Origin: Tsukamurella pseudospumae
GTDB lineage: Bacteria; Actinomycetota; Actinomycetes; Mycobacteriales; Mycobacteriaceae
Reading direction: 5' to 3'
Length of the DNA: 64,000 bases
Assembly: GCF_001575205.1 (NCBI RefSeq)
Contig: NZ_LSRE01000044.1
Coordinates: 1-64,000, forward strand
The stretch's first letter is position 1; every line of letters starts with the position of its first letter. Both the position numbers and the translations under genes were made by a program. Below, piece by piece: positions 17,155-26,898 of this stretch. The notes beneath the pieces were generated by a model. The model ran no database searches. It saw only the letters and a program-made list of their open reading frames with translations, and had not been told where the DNA came from.

Positions 17155-20100
17155 GTGATCGAGGCCCATGGTAGTTCGGCGACGAAGGAGCCCTTCTTCG
17201 CCCGGATCGGCCGGCTCTGCGTGCGCTACGCAGCCTGGATCCTGCTGTTCTGGGTCGCCCTCGCGGGCATCCTCAACGTCGCGGTCCCGCAGCTCGAGGC
17301 CACCGTCCACAAGCACTCCGCGCCGTTCATCCCCGGCGACCTCCCCGGCGTCGACGGCCTGCGCGCCATGGCCCACGAGTTCGGCACCCCGTCGTCGACC
17401 GCGCAGGGCAATGTCATCATCGCCGCCGAGGGGAGGATCGGACCGGAGCAGGAGCAGTACTACCGGACGCTCACGACGGCGTTGGAGGCCGACAAGGAGC
17501 ACGTCGCCTACGTCATCGACACCTTCGGCAAGCCCGCCGCCCGCGAGGTGGGACTGAGCCCCGACGGCAAGGCGATCAACCTCCTGGTCGCCGAGGTCGG
17601 CGACATCGGTTCCACCCGCGCGCAATCGAGCACCGAGGCGATCCGTGCCACGATCCGGTCGATCCCCGCGCCGCCCGGCACCACCGTCGAGTTCACGGGC
17701 ACCGCACCGACGCTGTCCGATCTGTTCACCGCGATCGACTCCTCGCTGCTGGTGATCACCGCCGTGTCCGTGGCACTGATCACGGCGCTGCTGCTCATCA
17801 CCTACCGGTCGGTGGGCGCCGCGCTGGTGCCGCTGCTGACCATCGGCCTCTCCCTCGCGGTGGCGCGTCCCATCGTCTCGCTGCTCGGCGAGCACGAGGT
17901 GATCCCCGTGTCGAACTTCTCCATCGCGATCATGACCGCGATGGTGCTCGGGGCCGCCACCGACTACGCGATCTTCGCGGTGGCCGGCTATCACGAGGCC
18001 CGCCGCGCCGGGACCGCCTCCGACGAGGCCGTGGTCGCGGCGTCGTCGCGGGTCGGCCGCATCATCGCCGCCTCCGCGCTCACCATCGCCGTGGCCAGCG
18101 GCGCCATGATCTTCTGCAAGGTGGGCATCTTCGTCACCGCGGGCCTGCCCACGACGATCTCGATCATCACCACCTGCTTGATCGCCCTCACCCTGCCGCC
18201 CGCCCTGCTGCGCTTCCTCGGCGCCCGGGGCTGGGTGGAGCCGCGGCCGGGCACGGAGAAGCGCTGGCGACGGACCGGTGCGCGGGTGATGCGCCGCGCG
18301 GTGCCGCTGTCCGCCGCCGCCCTGGTCGTCCTGCTCGCCGCCGCGGCGGTGCTCCCGAGCATGGTGATCGGCTTCGACGAGAATCGGATGCAGCTGCGCG
18401 CCACCGACTCCCGCAACGGCTACGAGACGGTGACCGAGCACTGGGGCGTGAACGAGGCCGTCCCCGAGTTCCTCCTGATCCGCACGGATCACGACATGCG
18501 CAACACCCACGACCTCGCGGCGCTCGAGGCGGTAGCGATCGGCGTGAGCAACCTGCCGCAGGTCGCGTACGTCCGGTCCATCACCAGGCCCGACGGTAAG
18601 CCCATCCCCGAGTCCGCCGTCGGGTACCAGACGCAGCAGGTTGCGAACGGCCTGGGCGACGCGAACCGTCAGCTGACGGAGGCGTCGCCGCAGCTCAAGG
18701 CGCTCGCGGCCGGTGTCGATCAGCTCAACTCCGGGGCGAGCGAGGCCTCGCGCCGCGTGCCGGAGCTCGTCGCGGGCACCCAGCGGGTGACCGGCCTCGC
18801 GTCGGGCGTGCTGGACGCGCTGACCTCCGCCCAGCAGGCGCTCGCGACCGCGAGCGGAGGCACCGTCGACGTGAACGCCGCGACCGCCCTGCTGCGCACC
18901 GCCGTGTCCACCCTGACCACTGCGGCCGACGCGGTGCGGACCGCACAGCGACAGCAGTCGGCCGCGGGCATCGGCGAGGTCTTCGGGCCGCTGGTCGGCC
19001 CGATCTCGCCGTCCTGCACCGCCGACGCGAACTGCGCCGCCGCGCATCGGGCGTTCGCCGAGCTCGATCGCGCCACGTCCGGGCGGGCGTCCACGGCGGT
19101 GCGCGCGGCCACCGTCGTCCTGCCCACCGGCACGACCGATCGGGCCGCGACCGCCCTCGCGCAGGCCGACGACGCCCTGGCCCGGCTGCAGGGTCTGCTC
19201 AAGGGCCTGGGCGGGCTCAGCCCCGAGCAGGTGAAGGGACAGCTCGCCGAGCTCAACGCCGGCGTCACGCAGTTGAGCACGGGCCTCGCGCAGCTGAGCA
19301 CGGGCCTCGGTCAGGTCAAGACCGGCACCGACCAGGTGGTGGAGATGACGGGCCGCCTGCAGGTCGGCCTCGGGACCGCCACCGACTACCTCACGGGACT
19401 GAGCGCCGGCACCACGTCCGGCCCGGGCCGGGGCTTCTACCTCCCCGCGCAGGGTTTGCACTCGGACCGCTTCGTCGACGGCTCCCGGGTGCTCCTGTCG
19501 CCCGACGGCCGCACGGCCCGCATGCTCGTGGTCTGGAACATCAACCCGTATTCGGACGAGGCCCTCGACACCGCGGCGTCGATCCCCGCCGCCGCGCGGG
19601 CAGCGGCGAAGGGCACCGTCCTCGAGTCGTCCACGATGGACGGTTTCGGGCTCGCGTCGATCTCGGCGCAGATGCGGGAGCAGGTGCTGCGCGACTTCCT
19701 GTTGTTCGGCGTGGTCGCAGTGATCGGTGTCTTCCTCGTGCTGCTGGTGCTGCTGCGCTCGGTGATCGCGCCGCTGCTCATGGTCGCCACGGTGGTGCTC
19801 TCCTTCGCCGCCGCAGCGGGGGCTTCCGTCCTGTTGTGGCAGCACGGCCTGGGCATCCCCGTCGACTGGTCGGTGCTGCCGATCTCGTTCATGGCGCTGG
19901 TGGCCGTGGGCGCGGACTACAGCATGCTGTTCGCCGACCGGATCCGGGAGGAGGCCGCGGGCGACTCGACGGTGCGCGGCGTGCTCCGCGCGTTCGGCAC
20001 CACCGGCAGCGTGATCACCACGGCCGGCCTGGTGTTCGCGATCACCATGTTCGCCCTCATGAGCGGCAGCGTGATCAACCTGCTGCAGATCGGGTCGACC

Positions 20101-20205
20101 ATCGGCATCGGGCTCCTGCTCGACATCGTGGTGGTGCGCACCGTCTTCGTCCCCGCCGCGATCACAGCCCTGGGCGACCGGGTCTGGTGGCCGTCGAAGC
20201 CCTGA
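17155..20205 (+). CDS. MMPL-family RND transporter
   Basis: A 1016-residue inner-membrane exporter of the mycobacterial MmpL superfamily. It has an N-terminal membrane segment (YAAWILLFWVALAGILNVAV), a periplasmic domain, five further segments with the proton-relay motif GAATDYAIFAVAGYHEARRA, then a second periplasmic domain with long Ala-rich coiled-coil-like helices (around residues 490-760, QLNSGASEASRRVPELVAGT). A second membrane bundle contains ALVAVGADYSMLFADRIREE. Substrates of the family are lipids, siderophores or drugs; this one is unassigned. It starts at a GTG with ribosome-binding site GGGAGGTAACC and diverges from the HxlR gene, its probable regulator. It ends 10 bases before a convergent MFS gene. 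Confidence 0.93.
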   Translation: MIEAHGSSATKEPFFARIGRLCVRYAAWILLFWVALAGILNVAVPQLEATVHKHSAPFIPGDLPGVDGLRAMAHEFGTPSSTAQGNVIIAAEGRIGPEQEQYYRTLTTALEADKEHVAYVIDTFGKPAAREVGLSPDGKAINLLVAEVGDIGSTRAQSSTEAIRATIRSIPAPPGTTVEFTGTAPTLSDLFTAIDSSLLVITAVSVALITALLLITYRSVGAALVPLLTIGLSLAVARPIVSLLGEHEVIPVSNFSIAIMTAMVLGAATDYAIFAVAGYHEARRAGTASDEAVVAASSRVGRIIAASALTIAVASGAMIFCKVGIFVTAGLPTTISIITTCLIALTLPPALLRFLGARGWVEPRPGTEKRWRRTGARVMRRAVPLSAAALVVLLAAAAVLPSMVIGFDENRMQLRATDSRNGYETVTEHWGVNEAVPEFLLIRTDHDMRNTHDLAALEAVAIGVSNLPQVAYVRSITRPDGKPIPESAVGYQTQQVANGLGDANRQLTEASPQLKALAAGVDQLNSGASEASRRVPELVAGTQRVTGLASGVLDALTSAQQALATASGGTVDVNAATALLRTAVSTLTTAADAVRTAQRQQSAAGIGEVFGPLVGPISPSCTADANCAAAHRAFAELDRATSGRASTAVRAATVVLPTGTTDRAATALAQADDALARLQGLLKGLGGLSPEQVKGQLAELNAGVTQLSTGLAQLSTGLGQVKTGTDQVVEMTGRLQVGLGTATDYLTGLSAGTTSGPGRGFYLPAQGLHSDRFVDGSRVLLSPDGRTARMLVVWNINPYSDEALDTAASIPAAARAAAKGTVLESSTMDGFGLASISAQMREQVLRDFLLFGVVAVIGVFLVLLVLLRSVIAPLLMVATVVLSFAAAAGASVLLWQHGLGIPVDWSVLPISFMALVAVGADYSMLFADRIREEAAGDSTVRGVLRAFGTTGSVITTAGLVFAITMFALMSGSVINLLQIGSTIGIGLLLDIVVVRTVFVPAAITALGDRVWWPSKP

Positions 20206-20215
20206 TCCGCCGGGC

Positions 20216-21415
20216 CTACCCGGTCGGCTCCGGACCCACCCGCGCCGGCGCCGCGCCGAGCCGGACGGACAGCAGGCACAGCACCGCCGCCGCGAGCGCG
20301 AACCCGGTCGCCGTGGCGGCGAACCACGGGCCGCCCACCACGAGCGCGCCGAGGACCGAGGTGCCCGCCGCGACACCGGCGTTCGTGCAGGCGTTGTTCC
20401 AGCCGAGGACGGCGGCACGACGGTCCGGGTCGGCGGCGGACAGGTAGGTCTGCTGGGCGGAGAAGAAGGACCCGCCGCCCGCGCACCAGACGGCGACGGC
20501 CGCGATGACGATCGCGGGCACGGTCGCCGTGGTGGCCACCGCGACACCCGCCGCGACGACCACGGCCGCGCAGGCCGGCACCAGGGCGGGGTGCACCCCG
20601 CGCCGGGCCAGGCGGTCCACGAGCACACCCGTCCCGACGGAGCCGATCATCGACCCGATCCCCACGACCAGGCCGACCAGGCCGAGCGCGGTCAGGCCGT
20701 AGCCGAACCGCTCCGCGAGCAGGACTCCCACGTAGGTGTAGGCACCGAGCCGACCCGCCTGCAGCAGCAACGAGGACGTGAAGGCCAGCGCGATCCGGCG
20801 GTCGCGCCACGGCGCGAACAGCCCACCCCGCCCCGTGCCGGGTTCGGCGGCCCCGGCGGACGGCAGGCGGCGCGCCATGACCGCCGCGACCACGAGCATC
20901 GGGACGCCGATCAACAGGTACGGTGCGCGCCAGCCGAGAAGGGTCGCGAGCAGCGCACCCAGCGGCACGCCGAGGACCTGGCCGCCCGCATAGGCCGCCG
21001 CGCCCAGCGAGACCGCGCGGCCGCGCTGCCCCGGGGCCGCGTACTCGGCGAGGTACGCCCAGATCGACGGTGCGCCGAGCGCGGCTCCGAGCCCCGAGAG
21101 GGCACGCGCCAGCACGAGCAGCCCCAACGACGGCGCGAAGTAACTCAGGACGTCTGCCGCGGCGAAGATCGCCATCCCCGTAGCGATCGCGTGCCGCCGG
21201 GACAGCCGGTCGGACAGTCGACCGAAGAGCGGCCCCGTGACGGCGTAACAGAGGACGTAGGCGGTCACCACGCTCCCGGCCGCTCCGGTCGACGCCCCGA
21301 AGGCGCGGGCGATGTCCGGGAGCAGCGGTGCGACCAGGTTCATCTCGGCGCCCATGAGGAAGAACACCAGGTAGAGCACGCCGAAGACGGCCCACGGGGT
21401 CCTCCCCTGAGTCAT
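20216..21415 (-). CDS. MFS transporter, drug-efflux-like
   Basis: A 399-residue, 12-segment major facilitator. The N-terminal half has the loop motif GPLFGRLSDRLSRRHAIATG (motif A) and motif C-like GAALGAPSIWAYLAEYAAPG followed by QRGRAVSLGAAAYAGGQVLG. It resembles DHA1-type (Ycel/AraJ-like) exporters of sugars or drugs. The start ATG (MTQGRTPWAVFG) is preceded by an ideal ribosome-binding site, AGGAGGTG, seven bases away. It is convergent with the MMPL gene and divergent from lipA. It has no adjacent regulator of its own. Substrate unknown. Confidence 0.88.
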   Translation of the reverse strand: MTQGRTPWAVFGVLYLVFFLMGAEMNLVAPLLPDIARAFGASTGAAGSVVTAYVLCYAVTGPLFGRLSDRLSRRHAIATGMAIFAAADVLSYFAPSLGLLVLARALSGLGAALGAPSIWAYLAEYAAPGQRGRAVSLGAAAYAGGQVLGVPLGALLATLLGWRAPYLLIGVPMLVVAAVMARRLPSAGAAEPGTGRGGLFAPWRDRRIALAFTSSLLLQAGRLGAYTYVGVLLAERFGYGLTALGLVGLVVGIGSMIGSVGTGVLVDRLARRGVHPALVPACAAVVVAAGVAVATTATVPAIVIAAVAVWCAGGGSFFSAQQTYLSAADPDRRAAVLGWNNACTNAGVAAGTSVLGALVVGGPWFAATATGFALAAAVLCLLSVRLGAAPARVGPEPTG

Positions 21416-21512
21416 CGCCGCACCTCCTGTTCGAGTCAGATTAGATGACCGAACGAATGGGGCCCAACGGGCGTGACCCGCGCCACCGTCGGGCTGCGGG
21501 ACCGGGCGTAGC

Positions 21513-22538
21513 ATGGGGCGGGTGAGTACCCCGGAGAACCCCCGCAAGCTACTCCGCCTCGAGGTCCGCAACGCGCAGACCCCGATCGAGCGCAAGCCGA
21601 ACTGGATCCGCACGCGCGCGAAGATGGGCCCTGAATTCACCGAGCTCAAGGGCCTCGTCAAGCGCGAGGGCCTCCACACGGTGTGCGAGGAGGCGGGCTG
21701 CCCCAACATCTACGAGTGCTGGGAGGACCGCGAGGCCACCTTCCTCATCGGTGGCGAACAGTGCACCCGCCGCTGCGATTTCTGCCAGATCGACACCGGC
21801 AAACCCGCCGAGCTCGATCGGGACGAGCCGCGCCGCGTGGCGGAGTCCGTCCAGGCGATGGGCCTGCGCTACTCGACCATCACCGGCGTCGCGCGCGACG
21901 ACCTGCCCGATGAGGGCGTCTGGCTCTACGCGGAGACGGTCCGCCAGATCCACGCGCTGAACCCGAACACGGGCGTCGAGAACCTGATCCCCGACTTCCA
22001 CGCGAAGCCGGAGCTACTGGCGGAGGTGTTCGAGTCGCGCCCCGAGGTGCTGGCCCACAACCTGGAGACGGTGCCGCGCATCTTCAAGCGCATCCGGCCC
22101 GCGTTCCGCTACGACCGCTCCCTCGACGTGATCCGGCAGGCTCGGGACTTCGGGCTGGTCACCAAGTCGAACCTGATCCTCGGCATGGGCGAGACCCCCG
22201 AGGAGGTGACGGCCGCGATGCGCGACCTGCACGATGCGGGCTGCGACATCATCACGATCACCCAGTACCTGCGCCCCTCGCCGCGGCACCACCCCGTGGA
22301 GCGGTGGGTCAAGCCCGAGGAGTTCGTCGAGCACACCGCCGCGGCGGAGGAGATGGGCTTCGCCGGCGTCATGGCCGGGCCGCTGGTCCGCTCGTCGTAC
22401 CGCGCGGGCAAGCTCTACGCCAAGGCGATGGCGCACCACGGCCGGCCGATCCCGGAGAACATGGCGCACCTGACCGCCGAGGGCGACGCGGCCCAGGAGG
22501 CCACCTCGGTCCTGCAGCGCCTGGCGGCTGCGAAGTAG
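21513..22538 (+). CDS. lipA: Lipoyl synthase
   Basis: LipA (341 residues) is the radical-SAM enzyme that inserts two sulfurs into protein-bound octanoyl groups. The auxiliary cluster motif is [13 protein letters not shown] and the radical-SAM cluster motif [15 protein letters not shown]. Other conserved blocks are [35 protein letters not shown] and [20 protein letters not shown]. The sequence is close to the mycobacterial enzyme throughout. Start is either the ATG at 21513 or, three codons in, a GTG giving [13 protein letters not shown], which aligns better with relatives. It works with LipB on SucB and GcvH, and is followed 51 bases later by the DUF4191 gene. Confidence 0.97.
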   Translation: MGRVSTPENPRKLLRLEVRNAQTPIERKPNWIRTRAKMGPEFTELKGLVKREGLHTVCEEAGCPNIYECWEDREATFLIGGEQCTRRCDFCQIDTGKPAELDRDEPRRVAESVQAMGLRYSTITGVARDDLPDEGVWLYAETVRQIHALNPNTGVENLIPDFHAKPELLAEVFESRPEVLAHNLETVPRIFKRIRPAFRYDRSLDVIRQARDFGLVTKSNLILGMGETPEEVTAAMRDLHDAGCDIITITQYLRPSPRHHPVERWVKPEEFVEHTAAAEEMGFAGVMAGPLVRSSYRAGKLYAKAMAHHGRPIPENMAHLTAEGDAAQEATSVLQRLAAAK

Positions 22539-22589
22539 CCCGACACGCGGCCGCAGGGCCCCGAACGACCGCACATTAAGCTGGGAGAC

Positions 22590-23354
22590 ATGGCACAGGA
22601 CAAGGCAGCCGCCGACAAGCTCAAGGCGCAGAAGGCCGAGGCGAAGCGCGCCCGCAGGGCGGCATCGAAGGAACGTCGCACGCAGATGTGGCAGGCGTTC
22701 CAGATGCAGCGCAAGGAGGACAAGGCGCTGCTGCCGATCATGATCGGCGTGTTCGTCGGCGCGATCGTGCTCGCGATCGTCCTCGGCCTCGTCATCAACC
22801 AGCCGTGGTGGATGTTCCTCATCCTGGGCGTCCTGCTGGGCGCGCTGGGCGCGTTCATCGTGTTCACCCGTCGCCTCGAGCGCAATGTGTACAGCAAGAA
22901 CGAGGGCCAGGTCGGCGCCGCGGGCTGGGCGTTGGAGAACATGCGCGGCTCGTGGCGCGTGACCCAGGCCGTGGCGCGCACCACCCACGCCGACGCGGTG
23001 CACCGCGTCATCGGCAAGCCCGGGGTGATCCTCGTGGCCGAGGGCAACGAGGGGCGGGTCAAGGGCCTGCTCGCGCAGGAGAAGAAGAAGACGGCCCGCG
23101 TCGTCGGCCAGACCCCGATCTACGAGTTCGTGGTCGGCACCGAGGAGAACCAGGTCCCCCTGCGCAAGCTGCAGCGCTCGCTGAACAAGCTGCCGTCGAA
23201 CATCAACGGCAAGAAGATCGACGAGCTGGAGGGCCGCCTCGCCGCCCTGTCCAACCGCGGCGGCGGGGCGCAGATGCCCCGTGGCCCGCTACCGCAGGGC
23301 GCCAAGATGCGCAGTGTGCAGCGCACCGTCCGGCGCAAGACCGGCTCGAACTGA
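22590..23354 (+). CDS. DUF4191 family membrane protein
   Basis: A 254-residue protein corresponding to mycobacterial Rv2219. The N-terminus is a very basic cytoplasmic helix (KLKAQKAEAKRARRAASKER). Two membrane segments follow (LLPIMIGVFVGAIVLAIVLG, then PWWMFLILGVLLGALGAFIV). The rest is a cytoplasmic domain with VYSKNEGQVGAAGWALENMR, KPGVILVAEGNEGRVKGLLA and VPLRKLQRSLNKLP. Function is not established. The tight conservation of its place between lipA and glnA1 suggests a housekeeping cell-envelope role. ATG start. A strong hairpin follows. Confidence 0.9.
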   Translation: MAQDKAAADKLKAQKAEAKRARRAASKERRTQMWQAFQMQRKEDKALLPIMIGVFVGAIVLAIVLGLVINQPWWMFLILGVLLGALGAFIVFTRRLERNVYSKNEGQVGAAGWALENMRGSWRVTQAVARTTHADAVHRVIGKPGVILVAEGNEGRVKGLLAQEKKKTARVVGQTPIYEFVVGTEENQVPLRKLQRSLNKLPSNINGKKIDELEGRLAALSNRGGGAQMPRGPLPQGAKMRSVQRTVRRKTGSN

Positions 23355-23362
23355 TCTCCCCG

Positions 23363-23387
23363 ACGGGGCCCGCGCTGCGGGCCCCGT
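23363..23387. terminator. Hairpin between DUF4191 and RDD genes
   Basis: ACGGGGCCCGC - GCT - GCGGGCCCCGT, a perfect 11-bp GC stem between convergent genes. It probably stops transcription from both sides, although no U tract is present. Confidence 0.65.
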
Positions 23388-23413
23388 TCGCGTCTTACGG
23401 AGCTCCGGGACCG

Positions 23414-23896
23414 CTATCGGGACCGGACGACGACGGTGCCGGTGGCCCGGTCCTGCATACCGCGCCCGTCCACGTCCTGGATCAGCGGCGGCACGATGAA
23501 CAGGATCAGCAGGTTCCGGGCGAGCGCCCGGACGATGCCGACCCGCATCTGCGGGTTCTCGATGCGCGCCACCCGCAGGCCGGCGAAGTACTGACCGGGC
23601 GTGAAGCCGAACAGGGTCACCGACAGCACGCCGACGACGAACCAGATGCCGAGCGCCAGCGTGTCGTAGGACGTGGGCTCCCCCGCGAACACCTTGCTCG
23701 GGCCGACCACCGCGACCGCGATCAGCGCGGACGGCACCCAGTCGAGGAACAGCCCGAGCACGCGGCGACCGGCGCCCGCGACCGAGCCGGCACCGTCGCG
23801 CGGCAGGCCCAGCTGCTGGCCCCGGTAGTCACCGTGGGCGCCCTCCGGCAGTGCCGCGGAGGCACCGGAGAGCCATGATCCCGTTTCTCGACGCAT
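23414..23896 (-). CDS. RDD-family membrane protein
   Basis: A 160-residue protein equivalent to mycobacterial Rv2219A. Family features are visible: GAGRRVLGLFLDWVPSALIA (the R...D of RDD in segment 1), a second membrane segment (LGIWFVVGVLSVTLFGFTPG), QYFAGLRVARIENPQMRVGI with the conserved G-x-R, then RALARNLLILFIVPPLI. Role unknown; some RDD proteins act in ion transport. Start taken at the ATG giving MRRETGSWLSG. It diverges from glnA1; the 188-base space holds the GlnR-like site and the glnA1 promoter. Confidence 0.85.
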   Translation of the reverse strand: MRRETGSWLSGASAALPEGAHGDYRGQQLGLPRDGAGSVAGAGRRVLGLFLDWVPSALIAVAVVGPSKVFAGEPTSYDTLALGIWFVVGVLSVTLFGFTPGQYFAGLRVARIENPQMRVGIVRALARNLLILFIVPPLIQDVDGRGMQDRATGTVVVRSR

Positions 23897-23952
23897 GTGT
23901 CCCAGGGTACGTGGGCGGCGCGTTCCAACGCGTGTCGGACAGGTCCCGATGT

Positions 23953-23990
23953 GTAACACCGTTGAAACATTGCGTTAGTTCCCGGGCAAC
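23953..23990 (+). promoter_or_regulatory. GlnR-type binding site upstream of glnA1
   Basis: GTAAC - 6 bases - GAAAC - 6 bases - TTAGT - 6 bases - GCAAC. This matches the actinobacterial GlnR a-b-a-b layout (GTnAC-n6-GAAAC repeated). The first half is perfect; the second is degenerate, with two mismatches in its a-box and one in its b-box. It lies 95-130 bases upstream of the glnA1 start, a usual place for nitrogen-limitation activation. Confidence 0.65.
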
Positions 23991-24084
23991 ACCTCGTCCA
24001 TACCGTTCATTCTCGTAACCTCGGTGGTGGTGGTCACGGTACGACCGCGTCGCCACCGCCGGACGACGAAGGAGCAAGTAACAG

Positions 24085-25518
24085 GTGTTCACTACCAAAG
24101 AGGAACTTCTCGACTACCTGAAGAAGGAAGACGTCGAGTACGTCGACATCCGCTTCTGCGACCTGCCCGGAACGATGCAGCACTTCAGCATCCCCGCCGA
24201 GGCCTTCGACGAGAGCGTCTTCGAGGACGGCCTGGCGTTCGACGGATCGTCGATCCGCGGCTTCCAGTCGATCGACGAGTCCGACATGATGCTGCTGCCG
24301 GACGTCACCACCGCGCGCATCGACCCCTTCCGCGCTGCGAAGACCATGAACATCTCGTTCTTCGTGCACGACCCGTTCACCCGTGAGGCGTACAGCCGCG
24401 ACCCGCGCAACATCGCGCGCAAGGCGGAGGAGTACCTGCTCAGCACGGGTATCGCCGACACCTGCTTCTTCGGCGCCGAGGCCGAGTTCTACATCTTCGA
24501 CTCGGTCTCCTACGACTCGTCGATCAACGGCTCCTTCTACGAGGTCGATTCGATCTCCGGCTCCTGGAACACCGGCCGCCCCATCGAGGAGGACGGCTCG
24601 CCGAACCGCGGCTACAAGGTCAAGACCAAGGGCGGCTACTTCCCCGTCGCGCCGTACGACCACTACGTGGATCTGCGCGACAAGATCTCGACCAACCTCA
24701 AGAACGCCGGCTTCACCCTGGAGCGCGGCCACCACGAGGTGGGCACCGGTGGCCAGGCCGAGATCAACTACAAGTTCGACACGCTGCTGCACGCGGCCGA
24801 CGACGTCCAGCTGTTCAAGTACATCGTCAAGAACACCGCGTGGCAGGAGGGCAAGACCGTCACGTTCATGCCGAAGCCGCTGTTCGGTGACAACGGCTCG
24901 GGCATGCACGCGCACCAGTCGCTGTGGAAGGACGGCAAGCCGCTGTTCTACGACGAGGCCGGCTACGGCGGCCTGTCGGACCTGGCGCGCTGGTACATCG
25001 GCGGCATCCTGCACCACGCCCCGTCGCTGCTCGCCTTCACCAACCCGACGATCAACTCGTACAAGCGCCTGGTGCCGGGTTACGAGGCCCCGATCAACCT
25101 GGTGTACAGCCAGCGCAACCGCTCGGCCTGTGTGCGTATCCCGATCACGGGCAACAACCCCAAGGCCAAGCGCATCGAGTTCCGTTGCCCCGACAGCTCG
25201 GGCAACCCGTACCTGGCCTTCGCCGCCATGATGATGGCGGGCCTGGACGGCATCAAGAACAAGATCGAGCCGCACGCCCCCGTCGACAAGGACCTCTACG
25301 AGCTCCCGCCGGAGGAGGCCAAGGGCATCCCGCAGGCCCCCACGCAGCTCGCGGACGTGATCGACCGTCTCGAGGAGGACCACGAGTACCTCACCGCCGG
25401 TGGCGTGTTCACCGAGGACCTCATCGAGGAGTGGATCTCGTACAAGCGCGAGAACGAGATCGCGCCGGTCAACCTGCGGCCGCACCCCTACGAGTTCGAG
25501 CTCTACTACGACGTGTGA
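24085..25518 (+). CDS. glnA: Glutamine synthetase, type I-beta (adenylylated)
   Basis: GlnA1 (477 residues) makes glutamine from glutamate, ammonia and ATP as a dodecamer. Blocks seen: [92 protein letters not shown] and [20 protein letters not shown]. The adenylylation tyrosine is Tyr405 in [10 protein letters not shown], so activity is expected to be controlled by GlnE, encoded nearby. It starts at a GTG (MFTTKEELL) with ribosome-binding site GAAGGAG. A GlnR-like box lies upstream and a strong terminator downstream, so it is a single-gene transcript. Confidence 0.98.
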   Translation: MFTTKEELLDYLKKEDVEYVDIRFCDLPGTMQHFSIPAEAFDESVFEDGLAFDGSSIRGFQSIDESDMMLLPDVTTARIDPFRAAKTMNISFFVHDPFTREAYSRDPRNIARKAEEYLLSTGIADTCFFGAEAEFYIFDSVSYDSSINGSFYEVDSISGSWNTGRPIEEDGSPNRGYKVKTKGGYFPVAPYDHYVDLRDKISTNLKNAGFTLERGHHEVGTGGQAEINYKFDTLLHAADDVQLFKYIVKNTAWQEGKTVTFMPKPLFGDNGSGMHAHQSLWKDGKPLFYDEAGYGGLSDLARWYIGGILHHAPSLLAFTNPTINSYKRLVPGYEAPINLVYSQRNRSACVRIPITGNNPKAKRIEFRCPDSSGNPYLAFAAMMMAGLDGIKNKIEPHAPVDKDLYELPPEEAKGIPQAPTQLADVIDRLEEDHEYLTAGGVFTEDLIEEWISYKRENEIAPVNLRPHPYEFELYYDV

Positions 25519-25540
25519 GTCGTAGCCCTGCACCACGATT

Positions 25541-25573
25541 CGAGCCCGCACCGGTTTCCCCGGTGCGGGCTCG
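25541..25573 (+). terminator. Terminator of glnA1
   Basis: CGAGCCCGCACCGG - TTTCC - CCGGTGCGGGCTCG, a perfect 14-bp stem starting 22 bases after the glnA1 stop. It is the strongest hairpin seen in this part of the window. Confidence 0.8.
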
Positions 25574-25607
25574 ACCCGTTCCGGGGCACAGACGGTAGGT
25601 TCGAGGG

Positions 25608-26153
25608 ATGCGCCCCTCCCGCCTGCTCCTCGCCGCGACCGCCGTCACTCTCGTCACCGGGACCCTCACGGCGTGCTCGTCGAACGCCGCGGCGACGTGC
25701 CCGACCGGGGCACCCAGCACCGCGAACTCGCCGGACTGGACGTACCAGGGGCAGTCCGGCTCGATCGTTGCCACCGGCCCCACCGACAGCGCGTCCCCGC
25801 AGATCACCGTCGAGAAGCCCTTCACGGTCGCGGAGACGCACATCCAGGCCTTCAATCCGTCCGGCGACGGTGCCGTGGTCGGCGACACCGCGACCGTCTC
25901 GGTCTGCTACCTCGGCGTGAACGGCCGCACCGGCGAGCGGTTCGACAGCACCTACGACCGCGGCAAGCCCGCGTCGTTCTCCCTCGACGGCGTGATCCCC
26001 GGCTTCAAGAAGGCGATCGCCGGACAGAAGGTCGGCAGCGCCGTGGGCGTCGCCATCGCACCGACCGACGGCTACCCGACCGGCCAGCCCTCCGCCGGCA
26101 TCCAGCCGGGCGACACCCTGATCTTCGTGATCAAGATCCTCTCGGCGAAGTAG
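25608..26153 (+). CDS. FKBP-type peptidyl-prolyl isomerase lipoprotein
   Basis: A 181-residue exported lipoprotein. The signal peptide ends in lipobox LTAC with acylated Cys23. The C-terminal FKBP domain (about 75-180) contains ATVSVCYLGVNGRTGERFDS, DGVIPGFKKAIAGQKVG and YPTGQPSAGIQPGDTLIFVI, so the proline-binding pocket residues (Tyr, Phe-Asp, Val-Ile, Phe) are largely present. The usual pocket Trp is Phe here. It probably assists folding of secreted proteins outside the membrane. A clear paralogue lies at 32947-33528, at the other end of the glutamine synthetase block. A methyltransferase gene starts nine bases downstream. Confidence 0.88.
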   Translation: MRPSRLLLAATAVTLVTGTLTACSSNAAATCPTGAPSTANSPDWTYQGQSGSIVATGPTDSASPQITVEKPFTVAETHIQAFNPSGDGAVVGDTATVSVCYLGVNGRTGERFDSTYDRGKPASFSLDGVIPGFKKAIAGQKVGSAVGVAIAPTDGYPTGQPSAGIQPGDTLIFVIKILSAK

Positions 26154-26161
26154 GAGCCGGC

Positions 26162-26815
26162 ATGGATCCGCGAACTGTGCCTGCACTGCAGGTGCCGATC
26201 CGGATTCTGAACTGGTTCAACGCGCGACACCCGTTCAACCACAACGACCACTTCCACGGTTGGGTGCTGAGCAACCTCCCCGATCGACGTCGGCGAGCGC
26301 TCGACGTGGGCTGCGGCCAGGGCCTACTGGCGTCGCGACTCGCGCAGCGTTTCGGCCAGGTCGACGCCGCCGATCGAGACGAGGAGATGCGGATAGCGAC
26401 CGCCGGACTCGAGGAGCCGCACGTGCGGGTCCTCGGCGGCTTCGATGCCGCGGCCGGGCCGTACGACCTCATCACCATGGTCGCAACGCTGCACCACCTC
26501 GACCTGGAGTCCGCTCTGGAACGATGTCGCGAACTACTCGCACCCGGCGGCAGGCTTCTCGTGGTGGGACTCGCCCGCGAGGAATCGCTGACCGACGCCC
26601 TGTGGCTCACGGGATCCGCACTCGCCAACCCCGTCATGGGCTTCGTGCGCAGCCCGATTCCCACGTCGGTACCTGTGCCGGAGCCACCGTTCCCGGTCCG
26701 CGATCCCGAGCACACAGTCGATGAGATCGCAGACGCCGCGCACCGGATTCTTCCGGGATCGCGGGTCCGCCGGCGCATACCGTTCCGGTACACCCTCGAC
26801 TGGACGGCCGGCTGA
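26162..26815 (+). CDS. Class I SAM-dependent methyltransferase
   Basis: A 217-residue methyltransferase of the Methyltransf_25/11 type. Motif I is ALDVGCGQGLLASRLAQRFG, the acidic residue after strand 2 is in VDAADRDEEM, motif II is AGPYDLITMVATLHHLDLES, and motif III is LAPGGRLLVVGLAREESLTD. The substrate is unknown; a small molecule or lipid is likelier than nucleic acid by family. ATG start with ribosome-binding site TAGGAG seven bases upstream. It closely follows the FKBP lipoprotein gene and may be cotranscribed with it, though no functional link is evident. Confidence 0.87.
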   Translation: MDPRTVPALQVPIRILNWFNARHPFNHNDHFHGWVLSNLPDRRRRALDVGCGQGLLASRLAQRFGQVDAADRDEEMRIATAGLEEPHVRVLGGFDAAAGPYDLITMVATLHHLDLESALERCRELLAPGGRLLVVGLAREESLTDALWLTGSALANPVMGFVRSPIPTSVPVPEPPFPVRDPEHTVDEIADAAHRILPGSRVRRRIPFRYTLDWTAG

Positions 26816-26898
26816 CCCGCTGCGAATCCGGGTTCTCCCCGATGTGCCGTCGCCCGCGGCGACGCGAGACTGGTGGGCACACCGAACGTGGAGGCCTC

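Noticed and set aside
17095-20628. A 1177-codon minus-strand frame opposite the MMPL gene
   Set aside because: It is the complement of a clear MMPL transporter with no recognisable domains, and biased to Arg, Gly and His as expected for antisense of GC-rich coding DNA.
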